From NCBI GenBank assembly GCA_001770815.1, contig MESD01000027.1, positions 1 through 34,613 of the forward strand: a DNA stretch of 34,613 nt, in the 5' to 3' direction. The position numbers and the translations under genes are program-made. The number at the start of each line of letters is the position of its first letter. Positions within the stretch are counted from its first letter, which is position 1. Positions 1-8,310 of this stretch are shown piece after piece. The stretch comes from Burkholderiales bacterium RIFCSPHIGHO2_12_FULL_69_20 (lineage in GTDB: Bacteria; Pseudomonadota; Gammaproteobacteria; Burkholderiales; Burkholderiaceae_C). The notes below the pieces were generated by a model, which worked only from the letters and a program-made list of their open reading frames with translations, searched no databases and had not been told where the DNA came from.

Positions 1-288
1 AACGATGCTGGGCGCGTGGTTGGTGCTCGTCGGGGGCGCGTGCGGCGATGATCCCGCGACTGGCGTTGGACCTGCTCCCGCCACGACGGATGCGGGTGAT
101 GCCTCGGGCAAGGCCTTGGCGATGGCCGCGATGCACTGCAGCGCCACCGGCGTGCGCAGCGTCACTTCCAGCACCTTGACGCCGCCGGCCAGCAAGGCCT
201 CGGCCAGTGGCACGGCGTCCTGCACACGCTGCAGCACGATGACGGGGATGACGGGGCCATGGCTGGCCAGGCTGGCGGGATCGATCAT
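1..288 (-). CDS. eda: KDPG aldolase, N-terminal part (runs off window)
   Basis: Start ATG is at 288, preceded by a GAGGAA ribosome binding site. The first ~55 residues match 2-keto-3-deoxy-6-phosphogluconate aldolase: [20 protein letters not shown], then [13 protein letters not shown], which holds the active-site Glu region of the family. The enzyme splits KDPG into pyruvate and glyceraldehyde 3-phosphate in the cytoplasm, completing the Entner-Doudoroff pathway begun by edd, whose stop lies 61 bp upstream. From about residue 57 (positions 1-118) the reading frame stays open but no longer looks like the family: the expected VGAGTV segment is replaced by a Pro/Ser/Ala-rich stretch, and the other two frames do not restore it. 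The gene identity is firm for the N-terminus. The end of the sequence may be divergent, rearranged or mis-assembled. Confidence 0.8.
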   Translation of the reverse strand, partial: MIDPASLASHGPVIPVIVLQRVQDAVPLAEALLAGGVKVLEVTLRTPVALQCIAAIAKALPEASPASVVAGAGPTPVAGSSPHAPPTSTNHAPSIV

Positions 289-349
289 GGGGTTCCTCGT
301 GTCGGTTCGGGTCGTGGCAGACGCCATCTTGGCGGCGTCGCCCACGGGT

Positions 350-2191
350 TCACAGCCAGGTGATGGCGCCTTCTTCAGCGCTGTGCACGGTGCGGCGCAT
401 GCCGCCGAACAGCTCGCGGCCCAGGCCGAAGGCATGCTCTTCGGCCTGCTCCGGCGACAACGTGGCGTGCTCGCGTGCGGCCCACTCGGCCGCGTCGACC
501 AGCGCGGCCAGCGTGCCGGCCTCGGCGTCCACCCGGACCACGTCGCCATCCCGCAGCTTGGCCAGCGGCCCACCGGCCAGCGCCTCGGGGCTGACATGGA
601 TGGCCGCCGGTACCCGGCCCGACGCGCCGCTCATGCGGCCGTCGGTGACCAGCGCCACCCGGAAGCCCTTGCCCTGCAGCACCGCCAGCGGCGGCGTCAG
701 CTTGTGCAACTCGGGCATGCCGTTGGCCTGCGGGCCCTGGAAGCGCACCACCACCACCACGTCGCGGTCAAGCTCACCGGCCTGGAAGGCGCGGTGCAGC
801 GCCTCCTGGCTGCTGAACACCCGTGCCGGCGCCTCGATCACATGGCGGTCGTCGGGCACGGCCGAGATCTTGATCACCGAGCGGCCCAGGTTGCCCGTCA
901 GCAGCCGCAGGCCGCCGCTGGGTGAGAACGGCGCCACCGCGGTGCGCACGATGCTGGCGTCGATCGGATCGGCGGGCAGCGTTTCCCAGTCGAGCGTCCG
1001 GTGCGGCGCGTTCCCTGCGGCGGCGCCCGTGGCCAGCCGCGGCACCTGGCCATAGGCCGCCAGGCCGCCTGCCGACACCGTGGCCACGTCGCCGTGCAGG
1101 CAGCCGGCCTGCAGCAGCTCGCGCAGCACCCAACCCGGGCCACCGGCGGCCTGGAACTGGTTCACGTCGGCGCTGCCATTGGGGTACACCCGCGCCAGCA
1201 GCGGCACCTCGGCCGACAGGTCGGCAAAGTCACTCCAGTCGATGGTGATGCCGGCGGCGCGCGCCACCGCCACCCAGTGGATCAGGTGGTTGGTCGAGCC
1301 GCCAGTGGCCAGCAGCGCCGCCATCGCGTTGACGATCACCCGCTCGTCCACCAACTGGCCGATCGGCGTATAGCGCGCACGGCGGGTGATGCCCAGCAGC
1401 GTGGCCACCGCCTCGCGCGTGAGCGCTTCGCGCAGACCGGCATGCGGGTGCACGAAAGCGGCGCCGGGCACATGCAGGCCCATGGCTTCGAGCAGCATCT
1501 GATTGCTGTTGGCGGTGCCGTAGAAGGTGCAGGTGCCAGGGCCGTGGTAAGCGGCCTGCTCGGCAGCCAGCAACTGCTCGCGGCCCACCAGGCCCTGGGC
1601 GAACTGCTCGCGCACCTTGCTCTTGTCGCCATTGGACAGGCCGCTGCCCATCGGCCCGGCCGGCACGAACACACAAGGCAGGTGACCGAAATGCAGCGCG
1701 CCGATCAGCAGCCCGGGCACGATCTTGTCGCACACGCCCAGCAGCAGCGCACCGTCGAACACATCGTGCGTCAGCGCCACCGCGGTGGCCTGGGCGATGC
1801 TGTCGCGCGAGAACAGCGACAGCTCCATGCCCGGCAGCCCTTGGGTGACGCCATCGCACATTGCCGGCACGCCGCCGGCCACCTGCACCGTGGCGCCGTG
1901 GCGCTGCGCCTCGTCACGGATCAGCGCCGGATAGCCCTCGTAGGGCTGGTGCGCCGACAGCATGTCGTTGTAGGCCGTCACCACCGCCAGGTTGGGCGCA
2001 CGCTCGGCCACCACCCGCAGCCGCTGATCACCCGGCAAGGCGGCAAAGGCGTGGGCGACGTTGGCACAACCCATGCGTTGCGCGCCGGGCGGCCGGTCCA
2101 TCAGACGCTGCAGCCGGGCGAGGTAGGCACTGCGCTGGGGCGCGCTGCGCTCGCGGATGCGATGGGTCAACTCGGTGATGCGATGTTTCAT
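350..2191 (-). CDS. edd: 6-phosphogluconate dehydratase
   Basis: A 613-residue protein closely resembling E. coli Edd along its whole length. It dehydrates 6-phosphogluconate to KDPG in the cytoplasm using a [4Fe-4S] cluster. Cysteine-bearing family motifs are present: [18 protein letters not shown] and [13 protein letters not shown]. Also present are [21 protein letters not shown] and, near the C-terminus, [14 protein letters not shown]. The frame is open upstream to a TTG at 2218, but that codon overlaps the -10 box of a strong candidate promoter. I therefore place the start at the ATG at 2191, whose context has only a weak ribosome binding site. The stop at 350 is 61 bp before eda, so the two probably form one operon. 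Confidence 0.96.
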   Translation of the reverse strand: MKHRITELTHRIRERSAPQRSAYLARLQRLMDRPPGAQRMGCANVAHAFAALPGDQRLRVVAERAPNLAVVTAYNDMLSAHQPYEGYPALIRDEAQRHGATVQVAGGVPAMCDGVTQGLPGMELSLFSRDSIAQATAVALTHDVFDGALLLGVCDKIVPGLLIGALHFGHLPCVFVPAGPMGSGLSNGDKSKVREQFAQGLVGREQLLAAEQAAYHGPGTCTFYGTANSNQMLLEAMGLHVPGAAFVHPHAGLREALTREAVATLLGITRRARYTPIGQLVDERVIVNAMAALLATGGSTNHLIHWVAVARAAGITIDWSDFADLSAEVPLLARVYPNGSADVNQFQAAGGPGWVLRELLQAGCLHGDVATVSAGGLAAYGQVPRLATGAAAGNAPHRTLDWETLPADPIDASIVRTAVAPFSPSGGLRLLTGNLGRSVIKISAVPDDRHVIEAPARVFSSQEALHRAFQAGELDRDVVVVVRFQGPQANGMPELHKLTPPLAVLQGKGFRVALVTDGRMSGASGRVPAAIHVSPEALAGGPLAKLRDGDVVRVDAEAGTLAALVDAAEWAAREHATLSPEQAEEHAFGLGRELFGGMRRTVHSAEEGAITWL

Positions 2192-2217
2192 GGTCTGAGC
2201 TGGTAACTGATGATCCA

Positions 2218-2246
2218 ATTATCAAGTAACCCGGTTACATCGTCAA
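2218..2246 (-). promoter_or_regulatory. edd-eda promoter with palindromic operator in the spacer
   Basis: On the minus strand there is TTGACG (2241-2246), a 17-bp spacer and GATAAT (2218-2223), a near-consensus sigma70 promoter with predicted start near 2211, about 20 nt before the edd ATG. The spacer holds GTAACC and GGTTAC as inverted arms around one central base (2226-2238). A protein bound there would cover the promoter, so this is a likely repressor site. The arms recall LacI/GntR-type gluconate repressor sites more than the HexR consensus. The regulator itself is not in the window. Confidence 0.75.
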
Positions 2247-2322
2247 ATCAATCGATGCCATGCACCCGCGCAAACCCGCGCCGGTGCCAAGCCGCGAAAG
2301 TGCGCGGCGCCGGCTGACTCTG

Positions 2323-2340
2323 GCATGCTGCACAGCATGC
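2323..2340 (+). repeat. 18-bp inverted repeat containing both candidate start codons of the ChaC-like gene
   Basis: GCATGCTG (2323-2330) and CAGCATGC (2333-2340) are perfect reverse complements separated by CA. The ATGs at 2325 and 2337, which are in frame with each other, lie one in each arm. In RNA this would be a tight hairpin that hides both starts. It may also be chance in GC-rich DNA. Confidence 0.5.
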
Positions 2341-2930
2341 AGCGCTTGTCCATCCGCAACACCGCCGCCCTGCTGGCGCAGGTGCGCCAGCAATGGGGTG
2401 GGCGCACCGACCTGTGGGTCTTCGGCTATGCCTCGCTGATCTGGCGCCCGGAGTTCGACGCGGTCGAGCACCGCCCGGCGCTGGTGCACGGCTGGCACCG
2501 CGCCTTCCAGATGCGCTCGCGCATCAATCGCGGCACGCCCGAGCAGCCCGGGCTGGTCTATGCGCTGGTGTCGGGCGGCATGTGCCGGGGCATGGTCTTT
2601 CGCATACCGCGCCAACGCGCCCACGACGAGTTGGACCGCCTGTGGCAACGCGAGATGCCCACGGGCGTCTACGACCCACGCTGGCTGCGCTGCCAGACGG
2701 CCGGCGGCGAGGTGATGGCGCTGGCCTTCGCCCTCAGCCGGCGCAGCCCCGCCTTCACCGGCCGCATCGCCGATGCCGACCTGCTGCGCATCCTGCAGCA
2801 GGCCAGTGGCCGCTACGGCAGCACGCTGGACTACCTGGTGCACACCGCCGAAGCCCTGCACCAGCACCGCATGTGCGATCGGGAGAGCGCGCGGCTGGTG
2901 GCGCTGGCGCGGCGCGCGGGGCTGGTCTGA
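2325..2930 (+). CDS. ChaC-like gamma-glutamylcyclotransferase
   Basis: A 201-residue protein of the ChaC family, which cleaves glutathione or gamma-glutamyl dipeptides to 5-oxoproline in the cytoplasm. The family opening motif is clear as VFGYASLIWRPEFD at about residues 31-44, followed by a conserved core with RINRGTPEQPG and GMVFRIP. The C-terminal half is the expected helical region ending LVALARRAG. Two in-frame ATGs (2325 and 2337) lie in a short inverted repeat, and neither has a good ribosome binding site. The gene stands alone, with edd divergent on one side and a convergent nucleotidyltransferase gene on the other. The exact substrate cannot be told from sequence. Confidence 0.85.
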   Translation: MLHSMQRLSIRNTAALLAQVRQQWGGRTDLWVFGYASLIWRPEFDAVEHRPALVHGWHRAFQMRSRINRGTPEQPGLVYALVSGGMCRGMVFRIPRQRAHDELDRLWQREMPTGVYDPRWLRCQTAGGEVMALAFALSRRSPAFTGRIADADLLRILQQASGRYGSTLDYLVHTAEALHQHRMCDRESARLVALARRAGLV

Positions 2931-2963
2931 TCCGCTGCGATTGGCGGCCGATCAGCGCGGCAT

Positions 2964-3602
2964 TCAGCGCGGCGTCGAGATCGGCGCCACCGGGCGCGCC
3001 TGTGCCTCCTGGCGGGCACGCACCAGCGCCAGATCGGCGACCGTGTCCACGTCCACCAGCACCCCGGGGTCGTCAACCTCGATACCGTGCGACGGATAAC
3101 GGGCCATCACGCGCCGCGCACCTTCATCGCCGCTGAGTTGCACCAGTTCAGAGAACAGTTCGGCCCCAAAGCCGACCGGATGCCCACGCCGGCCCCGGTA
3201 CTGCGCAAATACCACCACCTGCTGCGCCAAGCCCTGCGCCACCTGCACCAGGGTGCGCGGCTGCACCAGCGGCATGTCGCCGGGCAGCACAAGCCAGCCA
3301 CCGGCATCCGGGCGGGCTGCCACGCCCGCCGCGATCGAGAAGCCCATGCCCAGCGGGCCGGCACCGGCGCTGCCCACTTCCGGCAGCACCACCACGTCGC
3401 GCCGCGCCACCCAACGCGCTGCTTCAGCGGCCAACGGCTGGGTGGTCACCACGATCACCGGCAAGCGGCTCTCGATGGCATGGCTGATGGTCTGGCCCAG
3501 AACGCTGGCGGCCCCCAGATCCTGGGCGAGCTTGTGCTGCGGGCCGGCAAAACGGCTTCCCTGGCCGGCGGCCAGCACGACGATGACGGGTGGGGGTTTC
3601 AT
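2964..3602 (-). CDS. MocA-like molybdenum cofactor nucleotidyltransferase family protein
   Basis: A 212-residue protein starting MKPPPVIVVLAAGQGSRF at the ATG at 3602. The LAAGxGxRF signature followed by HKLAQDL is the nucleotide-binding loop of the MobA/MocA/IspD-like fold. LVLPGDMPLV is the metal-binding Asp motif, and GHPVGFG with a late DVDTVADL are typical of the MocA subgroup. Such enzymes transfer CMP or a related nucleotide to molybdopterin in the cytoplasm, often for xanthine dehydrogenase-type enzymes. No molybdoenzyme gene is next to it, so the acceptor is unknown. The frame is open further upstream but without family resemblance, so the ATG at 3602 is preferred. Confidence 0.82.
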   Translation of the reverse strand: MKPPPVIVVLAAGQGSRFAGPQHKLAQDLGAASVLGQTISHAIESRLPVIVVTTQPLAAEAARWVARRDVVVLPEVGSAGAGPLGMGFSIAAGVAARPDAGGWLVLPGDMPLVQPRTLVQVAQGLAQQVVVFAQYRGRRGHPVGFGAELFSELVQLSGDEGARRVMARYPSHGIEVDDPGVLVDVDTVADLALVRARQEAQARPVAPISTPR

Positions 3603-3693
3603 GGGGCAATCGATGTGGGGCCCTTGCCGATGCTCCCGGGCGCCTCTGGTGCGCAAGCATGGCGGGCCGGGCCGTTGACCGACAGTCGGAGGT

Positions 3694-3714
3694 TCACTTA
3701 AGGCCAATCACTTA
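3694..3714. repeat. Direct repeat TCACTTA x2, 14-bp spacing
   Basis: TCACTTA occurs at 3694-3700 and 3708-3714 in the divergent gap between the mocA-like gene (minus) and pdxH (plus). Spacing of 14 bp could suit a dimeric or tandem DNA-binding protein. No good promoter boxes were seen beside it, so a regulatory role is a guess. Confidence 0.3.
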
Positions 3715-3742
3715 GGGTGCAACCACCATGCAAGCCCCGTAC

Positions 3743-3764
3743 CCTTGCCTGACCCACGGCAAGG
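3743..3764. repeat. 7-bp inverted repeat upstream of pdxH
   Basis: CCTTGCC (3743-3749) and GGCAAGG (3758-3764) are perfect reverse complements with an 8-nt loop, 32 bp before the pdxH start. It could be an operator or an mRNA hairpin in the leader. No matching protein is known to me. Confidence 0.3.
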
Positions 3765-3796
3765 TGCCGGCCGCGCCACGGCGGCATACTGCGCGC

Positions 3797-4435
3797 ATGG
3801 ACCACCGCATAGCCGATCTTCGCAAGAGTTATGAACGCGCCGAACTCGATGAGGCGGCTGCAGCCGAGCGCCCGCTGCACCAGTTCGAGGCGTGGCTGCA
3901 GCAGGCCATCGATGCCAAGCTGCCCGAGCCCAACGCGATGACCCTGGCCACGGTGGATGTCGAAGGCCGGCCATCGACGCGCATCGTGCTGATCAAGGGC
4001 GTGGACGAGCGCGGCTTGACCTGGTACTCCAACTTCGACAGCCGCAAGGGGCAAGAACTGGCCGGCAACCCGATGGCCGCGCTGCAGTTCCATTGGGTCG
4101 AACTGGAACGCGTGGTGCGCATCGAAGGCCGGGTGCACAAGGTCGACGATGCCGAGGCCGATGCGTATTACGCGACGCGTCCGCTCGATTCACGCATCGG
4201 CGCCTGGGCCTCGCCACAGAGCCAGGTGATTTCGTCGCGCGCGGTGCTGGTGGCTCAGGCTGCGCGTTATGCGGCGCAGTTTGCGCTGTCGCCGCCGCGG
4301 CCGCCGCATTGGGGCGGCTTCCGGCTGGTGCCCGACCGCTGGGAGTTCTGGCAAGGCCGCAAGAGCCGTCTGCACGACCGACTGCGTTACCGCCTGGCCG
4401 ACGGCCACTGGCTGCGCGAGCGCCTGGCGCCCTGA
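3797..4435 (+). CDS. pdxH: Pyridoxine/pyridoxamine 5'-phosphate oxidase
   Basis: A 212-residue FMN enzyme that oxidises pyridoxine or pyridoxamine 5'-phosphate to pyridoxal 5'-phosphate in the cytoplasm. Conserved blocks run in family order: [44 protein letters not shown] (FMN phosphate binding), [43 protein letters not shown] and the terminal RLAP. Length is normal (E. coli 218). The frame opens earlier at 3728, but family proteins begin at the MDHRIADLR block, so the ATG at 3797 is chosen. It converges with msrA, with 25 bp between the stops. Confidence 0.96.
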   Translation: MDHRIADLRKSYERAELDEAAAAERPLHQFEAWLQQAIDAKLPEPNAMTLATVDVEGRPSTRIVLIKGVDERGLTWYSNFDSRKGQELAGNPMAALQFHWVELERVVRIEGRVHKVDDAEADAYYATRPLDSRIGAWASPQSQVISSRAVLVAQAARYAAQFALSPPRPPHWGGFRLVPDRWEFWQGRKSRLHDRLRYRLADGHWLRERLAP

Positions 4436-4460
4436 GCGCGCGCCGCTGCGCTGGCGCCGA

Positions 4461-4994
4461 TCAGGCCTGGCGCACCCGGGCTGCGAAGGTCTTGCGGAAC
4501 TTGGCCACCTTGGGCGCCACCACGTAGGCGCAATAACCCGCCCCGGGATGGTTGGCGAAGTAGTGCTGGTGGTAGTCCTCGGCGGGCCAGTAGTTCGCCT
4601 CGGCGACCAGTTCGGTCACCAGCCGGCCGCCGACGGTGGCATCCACCTCGGCCATCACCGCGCGCGCCACGTCCGCCTGCCCGGCATCGTGCCAATAGAT
4701 GCCCGAGCGGTATTGCGTGCCCACGTCGTTGCCCTGCCGGTTCAGCGTGGTCGGATCGTGGATGACGAAGAAGATCTCCAGCACCTCGCGCAGGCTCAGT
4801 TGCGCCGGATCGAACTGCACACGCACCACTTCAGCATGGCCGGTGCTGCCTTCGCACACCTGCTCGTAGGTGGGTTGCCGCACCTGCCCGTTGCAGTAGC
4901 CCGATTGCACCGCCAGCACGCCCTGCACCTGCTCGAACACCGCCTCGGTGCACCAGAAACAACCGCCGCCCAGCGTGATGGTTTCAACGGCCAT
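4461..4994 (-). CDS. msrA: Peptide methionine-S-sulfoxide reductase
   Basis: A 177-residue MsrA that repairs the S-epimer of methionine sulfoxide in proteins. The catalytic Cys is C12 in GGGCFWCTE. Family blocks GYCNGQVRQPTYEQVC, GHAEVV, DPTTLNRQGNDVGTQYRSGI, WPAEDYHQHY and a late Cys in GYCAYVVAPKVAKFRKTF are present. The start at 4994 is set by a GGGAG ribosome binding site 8 nt upstream; an in-frame ATG at 5024 adds ten residues without family support. It lies downstream of ubiD on the same strand, but 322 bp of unusual structured DNA separate the two, so co-transcription is doubtful. Confidence 0.95.
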   Translation of the reverse strand: MAVETITLGGGCFWCTEAVFEQVQGVLAVQSGYCNGQVRQPTYEQVCEGSTGHAEVVRVQFDPAQLSLREVLEIFFVIHDPTTLNRQGNDVGTQYRSGIYWHDAGQADVARAVMAEVDATVGGRLVTELVAEANYWPAEDYHQHYFANHPGAGYCAYVVAPKVAKFRKTFAARVRQA

Positions 4995-5031
4995 GAATCG
5001 TCTCCCGGAATGTGATTCATGCATTGTGGGC

Positions 5032-5053
5032 CGGCACCAAAGACCCGGTGCCG
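5032..5053. repeat. Hairpin in the msrA-ubiD gap
   Basis: CGGCACC (5032-5038) and GGTGCCG (5047-5053) form a perfect 7-bp stem with an 8-nt loop. It is the first of several hairpins between msrA and ubiD and lies 37 bp upstream of the msrA start. Confidence 0.5.
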
Positions 5054-5084
5054 CATGCGCCCGCTGCCGACAAGATGCGCTCGG

Positions 5085-5257
5085 AAACGGGACCCAAAAC
5101 GGGGCCCGAAACGGGGCCCAGAAACACGAACCCCCTCAAGCCTTGCGACCTGAGGGGGTGGGTGGCCGATGGCCACCATGTGGGGATCCGGAGGAATGAA
5201 GTCCGGGGCCCCGTTTCATGCAGAGACTGCACGAAGTTTGATGCCTTCATCGAAGGC
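5085..5257. repeat. Structured repeat block between msrA and ubiD
   Basis: Three tandem 12-bp repeats (5085-5096, 5097-5108, 5109-5120) share the core AAACGGGGCCC, with one base changed in the first. The same unit returns inverted at 5206-5217, a perfect 12-bp complement of 5108-5119. Between these arms lie hairpin A (5130-5138 with 5151-5159, 9 bp) and hairpin B (GGTGGCC gat GGCCACC, 5161-5177). After them come TGCAG aga CTGCA (5219-5231) and GCCTTC atc GAAGGC (5243-5257). No convincing gene covers it. It could be a small repeat element, a structured RNA or a long leader for msrA. I do not recognise it. Confidence 0.6.
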
Positions 5258-5316
5258 AAAGCGAACTTACTGCAACCCCCGCGGCTCGGCAAGCGAAAGT
5301 TGATGCCGCGTGCAGG

Positions 5317-6870
5317 TCAGCGCTTCATCACCAGGTCGAACAGGCCTTGCACCCGTTGCGTCACCTCGGCCGGCATGGTGATCACGCGGCCCCATTCGCG
5401 CGGGGTCTCGCCCGGCCACTTGTTGGTGGCGTCCAGCCCCATCTTGCCGCCCAGGCCGCTGACCGGCGAGGCGAAGTCGAGGTAGTCGATCGGCGTCTGC
5501 GCAACCAGCGTGGTGTCGCGCACCGGGTCCATGCGGGTGGTGATGGCCCAGATCACGTCCTGCCAGTTGCGGATGTCGACGTCGTCGTCGGTGACCACGA
5601 TGAACTTGGTGTACATGAACTGCCGCAAGAAACTCCACAGCCCGAACATCAGCCGCTTGGCATGGCCCGGGTAGGCCTTCTTGATCGAGATGATCGCCAT
5701 GCGGTAGCTGCAGCCCTCGGGTGGCAGGTAGAAGTCGACGATTTCCGGAAACTGCTTCTGCAGGAGGGGCACGAACACCTCGTTGAGCGCCACGCCCAGC
5801 ACGGCCGGCTCATCGGGCGGCTTGCCGGTGTAGGTGGAGTGGTAGACCGGATCGCGCCGATGGGTGAGGCGGTCGATGCGGAACACCGGGAACCAGTCCT
5901 GCTCGTTGTAGTAACCGGTGTGGTCGCCGTAGGGGCCCTCCAACGCGTGCAGGTAGCCGTTGATCTCCTTGACCGGCACGCCGTGGTCGCTGCGCCCGGC
6001 AAAGCCGGCTTCGGCGGTGGGGATATGGCCTTCGAGCACGATCTCGGCGGTGGCCGGCACCTGCAGAAAGCGCCCGGCCTCGCCGACCTCGCAGTCGACC
6101 AGCTCGGTGGCGCTACCACGCAGCAGGCCGGCGAACTGGTATTCCGACAGGCTGTCGGGCACCGGCGTCACCGCGCCCAGCGTGGTGGCCGGGTCGGCGC
6201 CCAAGGCCACTGCCATCGGGAACGGCCGGCCCGGATTGGCGCGGGCAAAGTCGCGGAAATCAAGCGCGCCGCCGCGGTGGGCCAGCCAGCGCATGATCAC
6301 TTCGCGCGGGGCTATCACCTGCTGGCGGTAGATGCCGATGTTCTGGCGCAAGCGCGGCCGCTCTATGGATTGCGGCCCGCGCGTGATCACCAGCCCCCAG
6401 GTGATCAGCGGCCCGGCATCGCCCGGCCAGCAGGTCTGGATCGGCCAGCGCGACAGGTCGACCTCGTCGCCAACCAGCTGCACCTCACGGCAGGGGCCGT
6501 CGCGGCGCCGCACCGGCTTCATGTCCCACAGCGCCTTGGCCATTTGCACCAGCCGGCCGGCGTCCTTCAGGCCCTGCGGTGGCTCGGGCTCCTTCAGGCG
6601 CGCCAGCAGCGTGCCGATCTCGCGCAGCTGCGACACCTCGGCGGCGCCCATGCCCAGCGCCACGCGCCGCGGCGTGCCGAACAGATTGGCCAGCACCGGC
6701 ACCTGGTGGCCGGTGGGCCGCTCGAACCACAGGGCAGGCCCACCAGCACGCAGCACCTGGTCGGCCAGGGCGGTCATCTCGAGTTGGGGCGACACCGCAT
6801 CCGCCACCCGCCGCAGTTCACCCATGCGCTCAAGTTGAGCGGCAAAGTCGCGCAGATCGCGGTATTTCAT
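5317..6870 (-). CDS. ubiD: UbiD decarboxylase (4-hydroxy-3-polyprenylbenzoate decarboxylase)
   Basis: A 517-residue protein matching E. coli UbiD (497) throughout. With prenylated FMN supplied by UbiX (not in the window) it removes the carboxyl group of 4-hydroxy-3-polyprenylbenzoate in ubiquinone synthesis. Clear blocks include [74 protein letters not shown] and [19 protein letters not shown]. An insertion of about 20 residues sits between the EIVLEGHIP and EGPYGDHTG motifs compared with E. coli; I believe this is a common betaproteobacterial variant. Start ATG at 6870 gives the family-typical MKYRDLRDF; no strong ribosome binding site is seen. Confidence 0.95.
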   Translation of the reverse strand: MKYRDLRDFAAQLERMGELRRVADAVSPQLEMTALADQVLRAGGPALWFERPTGHQVPVLANLFGTPRRVALGMGAAEVSQLREIGTLLARLKEPEPPQGLKDAGRLVQMAKALWDMKPVRRRDGPCREVQLVGDEVDLSRWPIQTCWPGDAGPLITWGLVITRGPQSIERPRLRQNIGIYRQQVIAPREVIMRWLAHRGGALDFRDFARANPGRPFPMAVALGADPATTLGAVTPVPDSLSEYQFAGLLRGSATELVDCEVGEAGRFLQVPATAEIVLEGHIPTAEAGFAGRSDHGVPVKEINGYLHALEGPYGDHTGYYNEQDWFPVFRIDRLTHRRDPVYHSTYTGKPPDEPAVLGVALNEVFVPLLQKQFPEIVDFYLPPEGCSYRMAIISIKKAYPGHAKRLMFGLWSFLRQFMYTKFIVVTDDDVDIRNWQDVIWAITTRMDPVRDTTLVAQTPIDYLDFASPVSGLGGKMGLDATNKWPGETPREWGRVITMPAEVTQRVQGLFDLVMKR

Positions 6871-6904
6871 GCTTGATTTTGAATTAGAGAAGCGTTTGAT
6901 ATAC

Positions 6905-6934
6905 TTGACTGGTTATTACCAGCCTTCCTAGAAT
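6905..6934 (+). promoter_or_regulatory. Sigma70-like promoter for the lytic transglycosylase gene
   Basis: TTGACT (6905-6910), an 18-bp spacer and TAGAAT (6929-6934) fit a sigma70 promoter. It would give a leader of about 195 nt before the ATG at 7136. The leader begins with AAACCC (6940-6945) and GGGTTT (6956-6961), a 6-bp stem with a 10-nt loop. AGCCTTCC (6921-6928) is also repeated inverted at 6981-6988. No gene was found in 6871-7135. Confidence 0.6.
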
Positions 6935-7135
6935 TCTGAAAACCCGATCAATCAAGGGTTTACCCGCGACCCACCTGTTGGGAAGGCTTCAGGCGCGGAC
7001 TCTCTCTCATCCGCCCACCGAGTGCCGCTGCTTCAGGCTGCGGCCGGTCTGGCGGCAGATTATCGGCCCCGGGTTCGGGCGGTTCCGGCTTCAGCCGTTC
7101 TGCCAGGAAACGATGGCCAACAACTGGGTCTGATC

Positions 7136-8065
7136 ATGTCAGCGATAGCAAATTTGCGCGCTGCGGGCAGCACCTGTGTCGATTCGGCGCGGGTGTTCCT
7201 GCGCGATGTGGGCGCCGGGCTGTTCGAGGTAAGCCACAACTCGCTGGCGCTGCTGGGGCTTTGCGTGGTGGGCGTGGCCCTGTTTGCGGGCGGCCGCGCA
7301 GAGATGCGCACGCTGGTGGAACAGCACGCACTGGGCTGGCTGCAGGCCCGGCAGGAGGCGCGCGATCCGGCGCGCATCAACGTCCAGCCTGAGCCGGAAC
7401 CCGACGCGGTGGCGCGCGCCACCGCAGCCGATCCCAAGGCCCTGCCGCGCCAGCAGGCGGCGGTGGCGCAGTGGCTGTCGCGCCGCTACAAGGTGGCGCC
7501 TGAGCCGGTCAGCCGCCTGGTGCAGGAAGCATGGGCAGTGGGCCATCGCGTGGGCCTGGATCCGACGCTGATCCTCGCCATCATGGCGATCGAGTCCAGC
7601 TTCAATCCGTTTGCACACAGTTCCGCCGGCGCGCAAGGCCTGATGCAGGTGATGACCAAGGTGCACGACGACAAGTACCAGGCTTACGGTGGTGTGCGCG
7701 CCGCATTCGACCCGGTGGCCAATCTGCGGGTGGGCGTGCAGGTGCTCAAGGAATGCATTGCACGCGCCGGCGGACTGGAAGCCGGCCTGCGTTACTACGT
7801 GGGTGCGGCCATCAGCGGCGAGGACGGTGGTTATGTCGGCAAGGTGCTGGCCGAGCAAGGCCACCTGCGGCAAGTGGCCGACGGTCGCCGCGTGGCGGTG
7901 AACGCCAGCAACGCGGCACGATCGCCCGCCCCGGTCATCGTGCAGGCCGTGCGCAGTGCCGAGATTGCTGAAGCTGCCGAGCCGGTGCCCGTGTCGGCGC
8001 CCCTGCCTGCCGCCATCCCCAGTGCGCCGGCAGTGATCGAGGAGCGCGTCGCGATGATGCGCTGA
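7136..8065 (+). CDS. Membrane-anchored SLT-domain lytic transglycosylase
   Basis: A 309-residue protein with one hydrophobic segment near the N-terminus (about residues 34-52, LALLGLCVVGVALFAGG), a linker, then an SLT fold at about residues 120-230. The catalytic Glu lies in IMAIESSFNP and is followed by GAQGLMQVM and a late GLRYYVGA, the usual goose-lysozyme-like motif order. It should cleave murein glycan strands in the periplasm, anchored in the inner membrane. The C-terminal ~70 residues are Ala/Pro/Val-rich and look disordered. A GTG at 7022 would add 38 unconserved residues, so the ATG at 7136 is chosen. Its role in growth, secretion or pilus assembly cannot be assigned. Confidence 0.85.
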   Translation: MSAIANLRAAGSTCVDSARVFLRDVGAGLFEVSHNSLALLGLCVVGVALFAGGRAEMRTLVEQHALGWLQARQEARDPARINVQPEPEPDAVARATAADPKALPRQQAAVAQWLSRRYKVAPEPVSRLVQEAWAVGHRVGLDPTLILAIMAIESSFNPFAHSSAGAQGLMQVMTKVHDDKYQAYGGVRAAFDPVANLRVGVQVLKECIARAGGLEAGLRYYVGAAISGEDGGYVGKVLAEQGHLRQVADGRRVAVNASNAARSPAPVIVQAVRSAEIAEAAEPVPVSAPLPAAIPSAPAVIEERVAMMR

Positions 8066-8089
8066 CGGCGCAGCGGCTGGCGCCCGATC

Positions 8090-8119
8090 TGGGCACTGCC
8101 GCGGTGGCTTCGCTACAAT
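8090..8119 (+). promoter_or_regulatory. Candidate glyA promoter
   Basis: TACAAT (8114-8119) with TGGGCA (8090-8095) 18 bp upstream. The predicted start near 8126 falls just before the first paired base of the riboswitch (8129), which supports the call. The -35 box is poor (4 of 6). Confidence 0.5.
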
Positions 8120-8125
8120 CTGCGG

Positions 8126-8230
8126 GTTTGCGCGACTGGCGATAGGGCCGCACGGCCCGAGGTGGACGACCACCGTGGAGCGCACACCGGCCCGATGAAA
8201 TTCGGCCGATTCAGCCGTTCGCCTGGGCAG
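8126..8230 (+). ncRNA. ZTP (pfl) riboswitch upstream of glyA
   Basis: The leader carries the conserved parts of the ZTP/pfl aptamer in order. P1 is TGCGC (8129-8133) with GCGCA (8180-8184). The conserved CGACTGGCG follows at 8134-8142. A small hairpin GGGCC/GGCCC lies at 8145-8158. The stem GGTGG acga CCACC is at 8161-8174, then GTGGAGCGC, and after a spacer hairpin the conserved CGCCTGGGC at 8220-8228. The class binds ZMP/ZTP (AICAR nucleotides), signals of 10-formyl-tetrahydrofolate shortage, and turns on one-carbon genes; glyA is a known target type. The following 80 nt hold further GC-rich complementary segments before the ATG at 8311, which may form the expression platform. Confidence 0.9.
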
Positions 8231-8310
8231 CCCGAAGCCGGGTGTCGGGTTGCCAGCGTATCCCGGCAATCGGGCACCGACGGGTCTACACCCTCGACAG
8301 GACTGCCCCC

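Noticed and set aside
5-925. Plus-strand frame beginning like a lipoprotein signal
   Set aside because: It runs antisense through eda and edd. Only the first ~35 residues look lipoprotein-like; kept as a note under the eda finding.
1001-2206. 401-codon plus-strand frame
   Set aside because: Antisense shadow of edd, rich in His/Gln/Arg.
5012-5485. 157-codon plus-strand frame with a CxxC (CRDC) segment
   Set aside because: It crosses the hairpin block into ubiD antisense, has no clear ribosome binding site and no known family.
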